From Saprospiraceae bacterium (GTDB lineage: Bacteria; Bacteroidota; Bacteroidia; Chitinophagales; Saprospiraceae), in contig JAHDEQ010000119.1 of the NCBI GenBank assembly GCA_020628755.1, positions 1 through 9,276 on the forward strand: DNA of 9,276 nucleotides. Reading direction: 5' to 3'. Numbering within the stretch: position 1 is the stretch's first letter; every line of letters starts with the position of its first letter. Of this stretch, positions 1-8,100 are shown one piece after another. The notes beneath the pieces were generated by a model that saw only the letters and a list, made by a program, of their open reading frames with translations, had not been told where the DNA came from and searched no databases. Both the position numbers and the translations under genes were made by a program.

Positions 1-3000
1 GCTGGACAGTTAGAGCAAGGAGACGGTACTGTTATCATTACATCTGTTGAACACATCGTAGTTGTATTAACAATTGTCAAGGTATATGGAGAACCCCCTA
101 TAAGAGAACTAATATCTAATCCAACCGCATTATATGAAAATGCACCAAATATCATTTCATTTGCTGATAAACCTAGTGCAGTTCCATCAAATACATGTGA
201 ACCAGGACTAGTTACCGTTATTGAAAAAGAAAAGGTATCGTCTGAATCATCGCTTTGTGTATTATTATTATCACAAGCACCAACATTAACTATCACAGTC
301 GGTGAAGGATTTATGACTAGCGTAATTTCTCCCACATCAAAACAACCATTGCTATCTTCTACTCTTACATAAATTGGACTATTAGCAGCCGTCAAATCAT
401 CGCCATTTGCAAGGGCATTCATACCACTATCTGCATCTGTAGAAGTAGCATGATAGGTAACTGTAAGACTAGCTACTCCATTATCAACATCCATACCTCC
501 TGTATTGCTGGTCGCTGCTGCATCTTCTGCGTCCGTCAAAGTGAAATCACCTTGACCACTACCTGCAGCATCTTCGCAAACCGTTAAGGTCGTATTGTTT
601 ACTGTAGGAAGATCATTTATAGTGATAGTAGTTTGTCCATTACCTGTACAACCATTATCATCTGTTACGGTATAATTTAGAACGACTGTTCCAGCAGTTG
701 CACTAGCTCCACTTGCGTCAACAGTCACTGTTTGCATGTCATCATTTGTCAAGGTGATATTGGTAGCTGTGCTTGATGCATCAATCGTCCAAGCATGCGT
801 TGTATATGTTCCTGAACCACCACTCGGTGTTCCATCAACTGTAGTAGTCGAACCTAGACACAGATCCATTCCTGTAGGAGCTACAATCGGACTTGAATTT
901 ACAGTCAAACAAACAAACTCGGTCAAAAAATCATCGTTGAAGCAAGCTGTTTCAGAGCTAACTGTACTCGCCATAGGCATTGTACTTCCGACCAAAGTAT
1001 CATCAGAAGGATCCAATGGAGTACCCCCATTATCTACGAAAGTTGGTAAATCGTTTAAATCATAGGTTAAAATATAAACCACATAAGTACCCGCTCCTTG
1101 AGGAGTGCCATCTAAGTCATCCATAAAATCGCCATCTGTATTAGTAGTTAAAACAGAACCACTTGTATTGGCCAAAATATACAGTGTTGTTTTATCGCCG
1201 TTTGGCCCATCTGGGTCACTTGCAGTTATTGTTAAATCATCACCTTCGCAAATTGTTGCTTCTGGGTTGATAACAATTTGTACTTTTTCAGAATCTCCAT
1301 CCACACCATCGTTATCCAATTCATCAATATCAAGGCATAAAGTGCCAAATGCGGCTGGATCAGTAATGGCGGTTGCGCCTTGACTTAGACCATAAGAGGA
1401 ATTATCGCTATCGTCAGCAACAATAGCTGCTATATCGCCTCCCATTTGAGCAGCATCTATATTTGCTAAATAAGTGTCTATATCATTAGGCGTATTTCCT
1501 GTTTCATCGTAAGATAAAACAAATACATCATATGTTCCAACACCTAAAGATGCGGTTGTAAAATCACCTGTTGCGCTAATTTCTATGATTTCTCCTGTTG
1601 CATCTGTTAAGATGAAACGTAAATCATAACCATTGCCTATGCCATCAGTACCAGGATCATCTTCATCAAAAGAATAGTTTACACTAAAACCATTTACTTC
1701 TTCACCTAGACAGATGCCAATGGTATTTCCATCAAGAGCCGTTCCAACATCAGTTGGAATGACGATGTTACCTGCATCGGCATTGCAACAAACACAAGCT
1801 AAATAAACCTCCTCACAATCGGAGTAACAAAAAGCAGCAAATGCTCCAGCTTGCGAAAGGACATCATTAGTTGAAGCAATAGATGTTAAAGCATTGACAT
1901 CATTTTGAAAAGCTGTTAATTCATCATCGGCTACATTGAATTTATAAACGGTATAATTTGTATTATAATCTAAAGTAAATTGTCCTGTTTGATTGGAAGT
2001 ACCGACCAACATATTAGAGTTGTCATTATCAACTAAAACATAAACCATGCTGAAGCCATTACCATTTCCTGATGTCTGCGAATTTATAGTGTACGACGAA
2101 GAAGCATTTGAACAATCACAAGTTTCGGCTTCGGTACAATCTAACTGTAATACATCATACTCTACCGTACAACCAGTTGCTTCATCTTGAACAATAATTG
2201 TGATTTTAGTATTTTGAGCTGCATAAGTTATATCTTCTATGGTAATTACTGCAGCACCTGTTTGTCCACTTAATGTAGCAAACTCACCTCCATCTGCAGA
2301 AATTTCATAAGTAGCACCTGCCGAACCATTCATAATTTGTAACTCAATATCAAAAGTGGTCATGTTTGCTCCATCACAAACTGGATTTGCTATAAGCATA
2401 AAATTATTATTAGCAGGAACAGTTGTTATCTCGTCTGGAGTTGAAGTATTAGAAGGGTCGGAATCACATTGACATCTTGTATAAATGGTCTGTGCCATTG
2501 TATTGTCATACATCGGCAAATCTGTTGACCAATTGATATTGTCTAATGAATATTGTAAAGTACTATTCGTAGGACAAGCTGTTGTTGGAGCAACAATAGA
2601 ACCATCTACAATAGTAGAAGTCCCTGCTGTACAAGTACTATTTGTAACTTGAACATCTAAATCATCTGCATTTAGTGTTGAAAAATCTGGACAAACTGGA
2701 CAGTCACAAATATAAGCATAAGAACCCGTCGTATAACATAAACCATTGAATGGGCCACCTGTATTCATCCCATCTTCTAGCAAACCTCCTGAAGTATCTG
2801 AAGCGTCGTTAGCGATGACGGTTGTACCTACCATAAAACTGCTAATAGCCGTTGTAAAAGTAGCAAAATCAGCATCGGCCACATTAAAAGCATATACAGT
2901 ATAATTGGTATTCACATTAAGACCAGTAAATGTACCGTTGGGGTTTGCAGCAACAAAGGTGTTCCCATTGTCATTATCCGTTAGGACATAAAACATACGA

Positions 3001-3953
3001 TACCCGTCGGCAGTACCAGCAGCTTGTGCATTGATAGTAGTAAATTGTGGATCATCCGTACAGTTACAATCGGTAAGAGGGAGACAGTTGAGCTCGAAAA
3101 CTGCGGTTGTTGTCAAACAAGCATTATTGTCAAGATCAGTAACTGTAAGTACAAGATTATCTTGTACAGGATCAAGACCATAAACTAAACCTGTAATAGT
3201 ATGCGTAGCAGGGTTAGCAGGATCATAGACATGAGAAACTGTATTATCTGCATTAGAACCTTCTAATATAAAGGTATTCCCTGATGAAGTAATACCGCCA
3301 GTAATAGAATTGATAACGATTTCCCAAGTTGAACCATTGCAAACAGACTGAATATCTGTTTCTATTGGGTCGCAAGTAGGAGGCTCTCCAGTATTACTAC
3401 CAGGCACATAAGTTTGAGGGCCACAATCGGTATTTATGGAAACAACTCCACCATTAACAAACATACTTGTTGCTCCATCATAAATAACAGCTTCTCCATC
3501 ATTTGTTAAACCTGTATAAGAACCATTATTAGTAGCATTGGTTACACAGATAGCGTCTCCTCCATTATTTAGAAATTGCCAAGTGGAAACCATCAGATAA
3601 TTAACACCTGAAGGAACTGTTCCATATTCAGCTTCCCATGTAGCTTGAGCTAGAGGTGAAATAATAACATTTTCTCCAGGTGGCAAATTGAAAGTGGGTA
3701 AGACTGTTCCGTCTCCATCTGAACAATCTCCATCATCATCAAACTCTATACCATTCAAATCAATTGCAGCATTACTTGTGTTTCTAATAACAATATATTC
3801 TCCAACAGTAGAAGCTCCAGAGCCGTCTGTTAATGAGCTTCCATTACAAGGATCATATACGAATTCAGTTATTAATAACTGCCCACTCACTTGCCCAACT
3901 ATACCAAAACATAGAAAGGCAAAAATAATTTTATATAAGTATATATTTTTCAT
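1..3953 (-). CDS. Giant exported modular protein, N-terminal 1318 residues (3' end outside window)
   Basis: The frame runs from ATG at 3953 to the window edge without a stop: 1317 full codons plus GC, which encodes Ala whatever follows. A signal peptide covers about residues 1-24 (MKNIYLYK, hydrophobic core, VSG before QLLITEF). Residues 25-165 resemble a lamin-tail domain. Ig-like segments follow at about 194-290 and 425-610. Two copies of a CxC-bounded module lie at 296-421 and 612-723, with weaker relatives at about 745-875 and 900-1018. A PKD-like domain (about 1019-1115, WTIDASS, YTVTDDNGCTG) and an Ig-like domain shared with the 913-residue protein (about 1119-1216) come next. Only nine Lys/Arg occur after the signal. 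No membrane helix or enzyme motif is visible. The C-terminus, where a type IX or gliding-type sorting domain would sit, is not in the window. Probable role: surface adhesin or matrix protein, last visible gene of the operon. Confidence 0.85.
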   Translation of the reverse strand, partial: MKNIYLYKIIFAFLCFGIVGQVSGQLLITEFVYDPCNGSSLTDGSGASTVGEYIVIRNTSNAAIDLNGIEFDDDGDCSDGDGTVLPTFNLPPGENVIISPLAQATWEAEYGTVPSGVNYLMVSTWQFLNNGGDAICVTNATNNGSYTGLTNDGEAVIYDGATSMFVNGGVVSINTDCGPQTYVPGSNTGEPPTCDPIETDIQSVCNGSTWEIVINSITGGITSSGNTFILEGSNADNTVSHVYDPANPATHTITGLVYGLDPVQDNLVLTVTDLDNNACLTTTAVFELNCLPLTDCNCTDDPQFTTINAQAAGTADGYRMFYVLTDNDNGNTFVAANPNGTFTGLNVNTNYTVYAFNVADADFATFTTAISSFMVGTTVIANDASDTSGGLLEDGMNTGGPFNGLCYTTGSYAYICDCPVCPDFSTLNADDLDVQVTNSTCTAGTSTIVDGSIVAPTTACPTNSTLQYSLDNINWSTDLPMYDNTMAQTIYTRCQCDSDPSNTSTPDEITTVPANNNFMLIANPVCDGANMTTFDIELQIMNGSAGATYEISADGGEFATLSGQTGAAVITIEDITYAAQNTKITIIVQDEATGCTVEYDVLQLDCTEAETCDCSNASSSYTINSQTSGNGNGFSMVYVLVDNDNSNMLVGTSNQTGQFTLDYNTNYTVYKFNVADDELTAFQNDVNALTSIASTNDVLSQAGAFAAFCYSDCEEVYLACVCCNADAGNIVIPTDVGTALDGNTIGICLGEEVNGFSVNYSFDEDDPGTDGIGNGYDLRFILTDATGEIIEISATGDFTTASLGVGTYDVFVLSYDETGNTPNDIDTYLANIDAAQMGGDIAAIVADDSDNSSYGLSQGATAITDPAAFGTLCLDIDELDNDGVDGDSEKVQIVINPEATICEGDDLTITASDPDGPNGDKTTLYILANTSGSVLTTNTDGDFMDDLDGTPQGAGTYVVYILTYDLNDLPTFVDNGGTPLDPSDDTLVGSTMPMASTVSSETACFNDDFLTEFVCLTVNSSPIVAPTGMDLCLGSTTTVDGTPSGGSGTYTTHAWTIDASSTATNITLTNDDMQTVTVDASGASATAGTVVLNYTVTDDNGCTGNGQTTITINDLPTVNNTTLTVCEDAAGSGQGDFTLTDAEDAAATSNTGGMDVDNGVASLTVTYHATSTDADSGMNALANGDDLTAANSPIYVRVEDSNGCFDVGEITLVINPSPTVIVNVGACDNNNTQSDDSDDTFSFSITVTSPGSHVFDGTALGLSANEMIFGAFSYNAVGLDISSLIGGSPYTLTIVNTTTMCSTDVMITVPSPCSNCP
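900..1256 (-). repeat. Diverged copy 4 of the module
   Basis: Residues about 900-1018 of the giant protein read TLYILANTSGSVL, TDGDF, GAGTYVVYILTYDLND and then a Cys-containing end (TACFNDDF...FVCLTV). The order matches copy 3 most closely, so copies 3 and 4 may form their own pair. Confidence 0.45.
1329..1721 (-). repeat. Diverged copy 3 of the module
   Basis: Residues about 745-875 of the giant protein keep the pattern of copies 1 and 2: FILTDATGEI, an ATGDF strand, then GVGTYDVFVLSYDETGN, a helix-like stretch (DIDTYLANIDA) and a closing C (TLCLDI). CxC boundaries are lost. Homology is inferred from pattern order, not strong identity. Confidence 0.45.
1785..2120 (-). repeat. CxC-bounded protein module, copy 2
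   Basis: Residues 612-723 of the giant protein, opening with CDC and closing with CVCC. The core is YVLVDNDNSN...V followed by NTNYTVYKFNVAD and LTAFQNDVNALTS. It aligns throughout with copy 1 at residues 296-421, including the CxC boundaries, which may pair in disulfides. Confidence 0.75.
2691..3068 (-). repeat. CxC-bounded protein module, copy 1
   Basis: Residues 296-421 of the giant protein, opening with CNC and closing with CDCPVC. The core reads YVLTDNDNGN...V, then NTNYTVYAFNVAD, then an amphipathic stretch (FATFTTAISSF). Copy 2 (residues 612-723) shares YVL.DNDN.N and NTNYTVY.FNVAD. At DNA level the same residues use different codons, so the duplication is old and the protein sequence has been kept. 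Confidence 0.75.
3459..3881 (-). other. Lamin-tail-like (LTD) domain in the giant protein
   Basis: Residues 25-165 follow the usual order of bacterial lamin-tail domains: an opening strand LLITEFVYDP, then GEYIVIRNTSNAAIDLNG, then LPPGENVIIS, then WQFLNNGGDAICV and a closing EAVIYDGAT. The family is an Ig-type fold found at the ends of secreted bacterial proteins, often next to nucleases or in surface proteins; no nuclease motif is visible here. The assignment is by motif order from memory, so moderately sure. Confidence 0.6.
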
Positions 3954-3994
3954 AATTTATTCTTCGTCTTTATTCTTTTTGGATATAGGATTAA

Positions 3995-5296
3995 TTATTC
4001 ACCACCTGTTATAAGAGGCGTACAAGAAGGTATATTTTCTTTTGGAGCAGCTATTGGACCAAAAACATTGCTACAGTTAGCCTCTGTATCTTCAATCAAT
4101 TCAAAATAGTAGCTATCAACTCCAGGCGTACCTGGCAAAGTAACATTCATTATTTCTTGATTAGCAGTACCAGTGTATGTACTTCCAATTGTCGTAAAAG
4201 GACCAGTTTCGCTGGTGCTTACACCCACAGTATAGCCATCTGCAGCTCCTTCAAATGCCACATTTGAAATTTCGACATCGTAAACACCACAATCTTCTGT
4301 TATAACTATATCCGCAGATATTCCACATGGAGGAGGAGGTACACAAAGGGTTATTCCAGAAAAAGAACCCGATGGATTTGTATTAACAGCCGTATCGTCT
4401 GTATCCCCATCAAATGTACAATCAGAGCCTGGTGCATTCGAGAGACCATATATAAAGGTAACTTGTGTAATCATATCATCTGGGTTTAAACCAGAAACTC
4501 CACCTGCATCGCCTCCACTGTTCGGTCCAGAACCTGAACCTGTATCTTCACCTCGTTCACCAGAAGTATTACAGTCATTTATCGTAGCATTTAAAGCATC
4601 TCCTTGATTAGTAAAAACTCCAGTGGAAGAAGCTAAAGCATGCTGTGATACAGTTGTTCCAGCAACATATTGAGCATTGCAATATGTTGGCAATTGAGTT
4701 TCAACAGCAGCCAAGGTATTCAATCCAGAAAGTGGCGCGCCATTGACATCAGTTCCTGCGGATACAAATCCAAAGCCATATTCATAACCTTCAGAGCTAC
4801 CATTGATACTTGACCAATCGAAATTAAATCCTGCAGCAGTAGATTTTAAGCCACCAGGTGTACCAGCATCTGTAAAGTCAACAACCATTACGACATAACC
4901 GTGTGCACAAAGGCAATCATCATCTGTCGCCCCTCCAAAATCAGAACCAGAACTTGGTCCAGGTAAAGGCAAGGATGCTCCACCCCAAGATGCTTCGATT
5001 AAAAAATCACCATCTTGGTTTGCACAGGCATTGGGATAGGAAACCACCGCTTTGTAGGTTAATTGTATATCTCCTGTACCATCTGTTCCAGATGAGTTTG
5101 AAGAAGCATTCCAAACATCTAGATTATTGGACATAACATCACCAGAATTTGGAGCTGCTTCTGTAGCAGAAACTGTTCCTGGATCAAAGTCATCTTCATC
5201 AAAACTAAAAGTCGAGTTTTCTGGTGGACATTGAGCGAATACGCTCATGGTCGCAACAAAAAACAGGGTAAAAAGTAGTATTATTTTTTTCATCAT
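3995..5296 (-). CDS. Exported acidic protein of unknown function, Ig/FN3-like C-terminus (433 aa)
   Basis: A clear Sec signal peptide (MMKKIILLFTLFFVATMSVFA, cleavage before QCPP) opens the protein. The two adjacent ATGs at 5296 and 5293 are equivalent choices; no Shine-Dalgarno sequence is obvious. Residues about 22-316 form a region I do not recognise, with strand-like stretches (DIQLTYKAVVSYP, GYVVMVVDFTDAG, MITQVTFIYGLS), a CLC motif (128-130) and a low-complexity Gly/Ser/Asp stretch at about 246-270. A Pro bridge, CVPPPPC (318-324), leads into an Ig/FN3-like domain (about 325-425) with SETGPFTTIGSTYTG and SYYFELIEDTEANCSN. The mature chain has only four Lys/Arg. It ends SCTPLITGGE, reminiscent of the tail of the 913-residue protein, with no type IX sorting domain seen. 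Gaps of 35 bp before and 41 bp after it support co-transcription with its neighbours. No enzymatic motif is seen; a surface or extracellular structural role is a guess. Confidence 0.85.
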   Translation of the reverse strand: MMKKIILLFTLFFVATMSVFAQCPPENSTFSFDEDDFDPGTVSATEAAPNSGDVMSNNLDVWNASSNSSGTDGTGDIQLTYKAVVSYPNACANQDGDFLIEASWGGASLPLPGPSSGSDFGGATDDDCLCAHGYVVMVVDFTDAGTPGGLKSTAAGFNFDWSSINGSSEGYEYGFGFVSAGTDVNGAPLSGLNTLAAVETQLPTYCNAQYVAGTTVSQHALASSTGVFTNQGDALNATINDCNTSGERGEDTGSGSGPNSGGDAGGVSGLNPDDMITQVTFIYGLSNAPGSDCTFDGDTDDTAVNTNPSGSFSGITLCVPPPPCGISADIVITEDCGVYDVEISNVAFEGAADGYTVGVSTSETGPFTTIGSTYTGTANQEIMNVTLPGTPGVDSYYFELIEDTEANCSNVFGPIAAPKENIPSCTPLITGGE

Positions 5297-5331
5297 GGAT
5301 TGATTATATTTTTATTATCGCTCAGATTTAT

Positions 5332-8073
5332 CTATTCGTTGTTTGCTGGAAAAGTAAGAATTGTAGGGTTGCAAGAAGCAGCACAATCAGGAATATCTAT
5401 CGTCACACTTGCTACATCAAAACACCCCGTAGCAGTATTAGCAACCATAACAAAAATGCTTGCATCTGCTGTTAAGGTCAATGCTGCACCTGTTAGTTCA
5501 TTTGCCGTATCTGTAGCACTTGTAGGCATTACTGTATGATAAGTCGTTGTTGTACTAGCTACATTATTGTTATCTGTTACTGTCAAAGTTGTTAAATCAA
5601 ACATTTGGGTTGGACAGGCGATTGTTGGAGCTGTGATTGCCGCAATTTCAGGTACTGGATGAATGGTTACTTCATCTGTAGCTGTGGCTCTACAAGTGTT
5701 AGTAGAACTTGTATAAGTAACCATATAGGTTCCAGGTTGAGTAGCTGATACATCAACGAAGCCCGTAATAGCATCAATAACAAGACCTAAGCTTCCTGCA
5801 TAAGTGCCTCCCATAGTACCTGTGATAGTTGGACTCAAATCAGAACCATCCATACACTCCATATCATCCATATATGTTAATGTTGCAGTTTCTTGAGTTT
5901 CTACCACAACATTTACATTTTGAGTAGCTGCGACACAAGAAAGTGGAGCATCAGAGGTCAAACTCAATACATATGTACCTGCACCGCCATCTGGTGTAAA
6001 TGAAACAGTAGAAGGGTCTGCTACAGGATTGGTATCGCTTAGTTGAGTAGCATTGGTGCTAGGTCCTGATACAATTGCCCATGTACCTGTAGTAGCTGCA
6101 CCTCCGATAGCAGCATCTGTAAACACGATTGTTGTACCATCACATATTGTATATGGTCCATCAGGATTTACTGTTGGGTTTTCAGGGCAAGAACAATCGG
6201 GTTCGGTGTAAGTGGTAGAGGTTGAGCAAGATGCGCCAGATGTACAACTTTGTATTTGTATATTATCAAAAGCTATATCTTCATCGCCCGAATCTAAATC
6301 AACGGTAATTGTTAATGTTAACAAATTACCTGTACCTGTAATATTGGAAGTAAAAGTAGTCCAAGTATCTGTGATGTTCGTTCCATCTCCATCTCCGTCA
6401 AAATCTGTATCAATTGCTGGTACAGTATTGAAGGCATCTCCATCAGGTACACTTTCTATCCAAAGTAAATTCTGTGTAGTACCGCCATCAATTGAATAAT
6501 CAAAATGAACAAAATCTGCAAGATCCCAGTCTTCTCCATTATCATCTGCATCATCTTCAGCTAAATCTACTGAAAAGGAAATCGGTGATGACAAGCAAGA
6601 AATATCAATATTGGCAATAGTAATTGTTGAGGGATCAGGAGCTGCAGAATCATCCTGTGATGCAAAATAATTACCTGAAGATCCAGTGAATGATACAGTA
6701 ATACCACTATCATCAAAAACACCCCAATAATCAACGCCATTGCCACTTTGGGGTGAACTAAGTGTATAACCAGTATCATTTCCATCAAAATCAATTACAA
6801 AATTTCCACTACCACCTCCTCCAGACTCCCTTATCGTTATATCTACATCTGCTGTAGTATCTCCATCTGCAATACCTGTATATTTTTGTTGCTGAATATT
6901 TCCTGTTGTGACTACATTTGAAGAAGAAGTAATAACACTTCCATCATTTACTTCAATATCTACCAAGGCATTAGCATCAGGATTGGAATGTGTAAAATCA
7001 ATACAAAGATCGTAGTTAGTCGTACCATCATTGGAACAAACGGCAGTGACTTGCTGTATGCTCATCATACAAGCGGCAGGACATAAATCCATTTCAACAG
7101 TTCCGTTTACTACTTCTGGAGCACTACAAATATTATTATCTAAACTTATTGAATAAGAATCCCCTTCTGTTGCAGCAAAGGTAATTGTACCTGATGCCAT
7201 CGTTGCTGGATCATCTCCAGTATTAGTTGCAGCGGCTCCGCCAGCCATAAGGGTCAAAACCTCTGTACTAGAACCTGCACCTGAAAAAGGAATTGAAATT
7301 TCAACGGCATCTGTGTTTGCACCTTCAAAGGCTGAATCATTACAACTAACCGTTGGAGTACCTAACTCTAATAAACAAACTGGACAAGCTCCTTCTGCTG
7401 TGATATTCGCAGCAGTAGCTTCTCCTGAATCATATGCAGTTACTGTAATATTATCAAAACTCAAAAACTCTGCGCTTGCCCACATGGATAAAACTAATGA
7501 CAATTTGAATTCTGTAGAACCTGTAACATCAATTGCCTGACAAATAGAACCTTCATCTGCTGTTCCTGATTGTCCAAGTAATACCTCATTCGTTATATTT
7601 CCGCCTCCTTCATCTACTTCAAAATAAACAAAATCCCAACAATTATCGCAACCTCCAGTTGTAGCACTAGCTACTGTTCCTGCACAACCTATTCCAGAAT
7701 TACATTCGTCAGCAGTCTCTAAATTTCCACTTCCTGCATATCCTCCTCCCTCTGTTGCATCAAAGTCCATCTCTAAGACTATATATTGTGTACCAGCAGG
7801 AATTGAAATTGGGTCTGTACACCATGTAGCTGGTCCATTTGTATCATTACCTCTGAAAGCACCACTTGGCGAAACTTCATAAGTGTCGCCTGCTGCACAG
7901 TCAGGACAAGTAGCACTCCAATTAACACCTTCAGTACTTGTTCCCATCATAGAACCTGCAGCCTCATCAAAGCTTTCTGTAAAAATGATTGTCTGAGCAA
8001 ACAAATTATTGGGTAGAATACAAGTAATGACTATTGCTAGAATAAATAGGGTTGAGTATTGTAATTTCTTCAT
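5332..8073 (-). CDS. Exported multidomain protein, two jelly-roll-like and several Ig-like domains (913 aa)
   Basis: A Sec signal peptide covers residues 1-26 (MKK, hydrophobic core, cleavage after LFA before QT). Residues about 27-216 and 424-610 look like two related beta-sandwich (jelly-roll, lectin- or MAM-like) domains, ending in FLSFDNITV and DIAFDNIQI. The second carries an Asp loop, DTDFDGDGDG (555-564), resembling calcium-binding loops. Ig-like segments lie at about 228-332, 628-725, 728-807 and 808-897. There are about 29 Cys after the signal, many as CxxC or CxC. The mature chain has about 125 Asp/Glu but only five Lys/Arg. No transmembrane helix, lipobox, enzyme motif or recognisable type IX C-terminal domain is present; it ends SCNPTILTFPANNE. 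The start is chosen because the signal peptide begins there after purine-rich AAGAAAAAAGGAAT. It is probably the first gene of an operon, 35 bp ahead of the next. Adhesive or matrix function is inferred; no family name is certain. Confidence 0.85.
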   Translation of the reverse strand: MKKLQYSTLFILAIVITCILPNNLFAQTIIFTESFDEAAGSMMGTSTEGVNWSATCPDCAAGDTYEVSPSGAFRGNDTNGPATWCTDPISIPAGTQYIVLEMDFDATEGGGYAGSGNLETADECNSGIGCAGTVASATTGGCDNCWDFVYFEVDEGGGNITNEVLLGQSGTADEGSICQAIDVTGSTEFKLSLVLSMWASAEFLSFDNITVTAYDSGEATAANITAEGACPVCLLELGTPTVSCNDSAFEGANTDAVEISIPFSGAGSSTEVLTLMAGGAAATNTGDDPATMASGTITFAATEGDSYSISLDNNICSAPEVVNGTVEMDLCPAACMMSIQQVTAVCSNDGTTNYDLCIDFTHSNPDANALVDIEVNDGSVITSSSNVVTTGNIQQQKYTGIADGDTTADVDITIRESGGGGSGNFVIDFDGNDTGYTLSSPQSGNGVDYWGVFDDSGITVSFTGSSGNYFASQDDSAAPDPSTITIANIDISCLSSPISFSVDLAEDDADDNGEDWDLADFVHFDYSIDGGTTQNLLWIESVPDGDAFNTVPAIDTDFDGDGDGTNITDTWTTFTSNITGTGNLLTLTITVDLDSGDEDIAFDNIQIQSCTSGASCSTSTTYTEPDCSCPENPTVNPDGPYTICDGTTIVFTDAAIGGAATTGTWAIVSGPSTNATQLSDTNPVADPSTVSFTPDGGAGTYVLSLTSDAPLSCVAATQNVNVVVETQETATLTYMDDMECMDGSDLSPTITGTMGGTYAGSLGLVIDAITGFVDVSATQPGTYMVTYTSSTNTCRATATDEVTIHPVPEIAAITAPTIACPTQMFDLTTLTVTDNNNVASTTTTYHTVMPTSATDTANELTGAALTLTADASIFVMVANTATGCFDVASVTIDIPDCAASCNPTILTFPANNE
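6382..6411 (-). other. Asp/Gly calcium-type loop in second jelly-roll domain
   Basis: Residues 555-564 of the 913-residue protein read DTDFDGDGDG, with aspartates at alternate positions as in EF-hand-like and thrombospondin type 3 calcium loops. It sits in a loop between predicted strands, 40 residues before the closing DIAFDNIQI strand. Calcium binding is inferred from this spacing alone. Confidence 0.4.
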
Positions 8074-8100
8074 ATTCCTTTTTTCTTAAAAGACAAAAAA

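Noticed and set aside
736..1383. Plus-strand open frames at 736-1065 and 1105-1383
   Set aside because: They lie antisense inside the continuous reading frame of the giant secreted protein, with no ribosome site or protein-like features; their composition mirrors the opposite-strand gene.
3688..4014. Plus-strand open frame of 108 codons spanning the gap between two minus-strand genes
   Set aside because: It overlaps the signal-peptide end of the giant gene and the end of the 433-residue gene. Its hydrophobic tail is the antisense of AT-rich signal-peptide and spacer sequence.
4903..5136. Plus-strand open frame of 77 codons
   Set aside because: It is antisense to the well-supported 433-residue gene; its His/Leu/Lys-rich product is typical of shadow frames.
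5297..5331. Possible gene split or frameshift joining the 913- and 433-residue genes into one
   Set aside because: The downstream gene has its own complete signal peptide after a non-coding 35-bp AT-rich spacer, so they are separate genes.
6567..6794. Minus-strand open frame of 75 codons inside the 913-residue gene
   Set aside because: It is another frame of a well-supported gene with a signal peptide and domain structure; it has no independent evidence.
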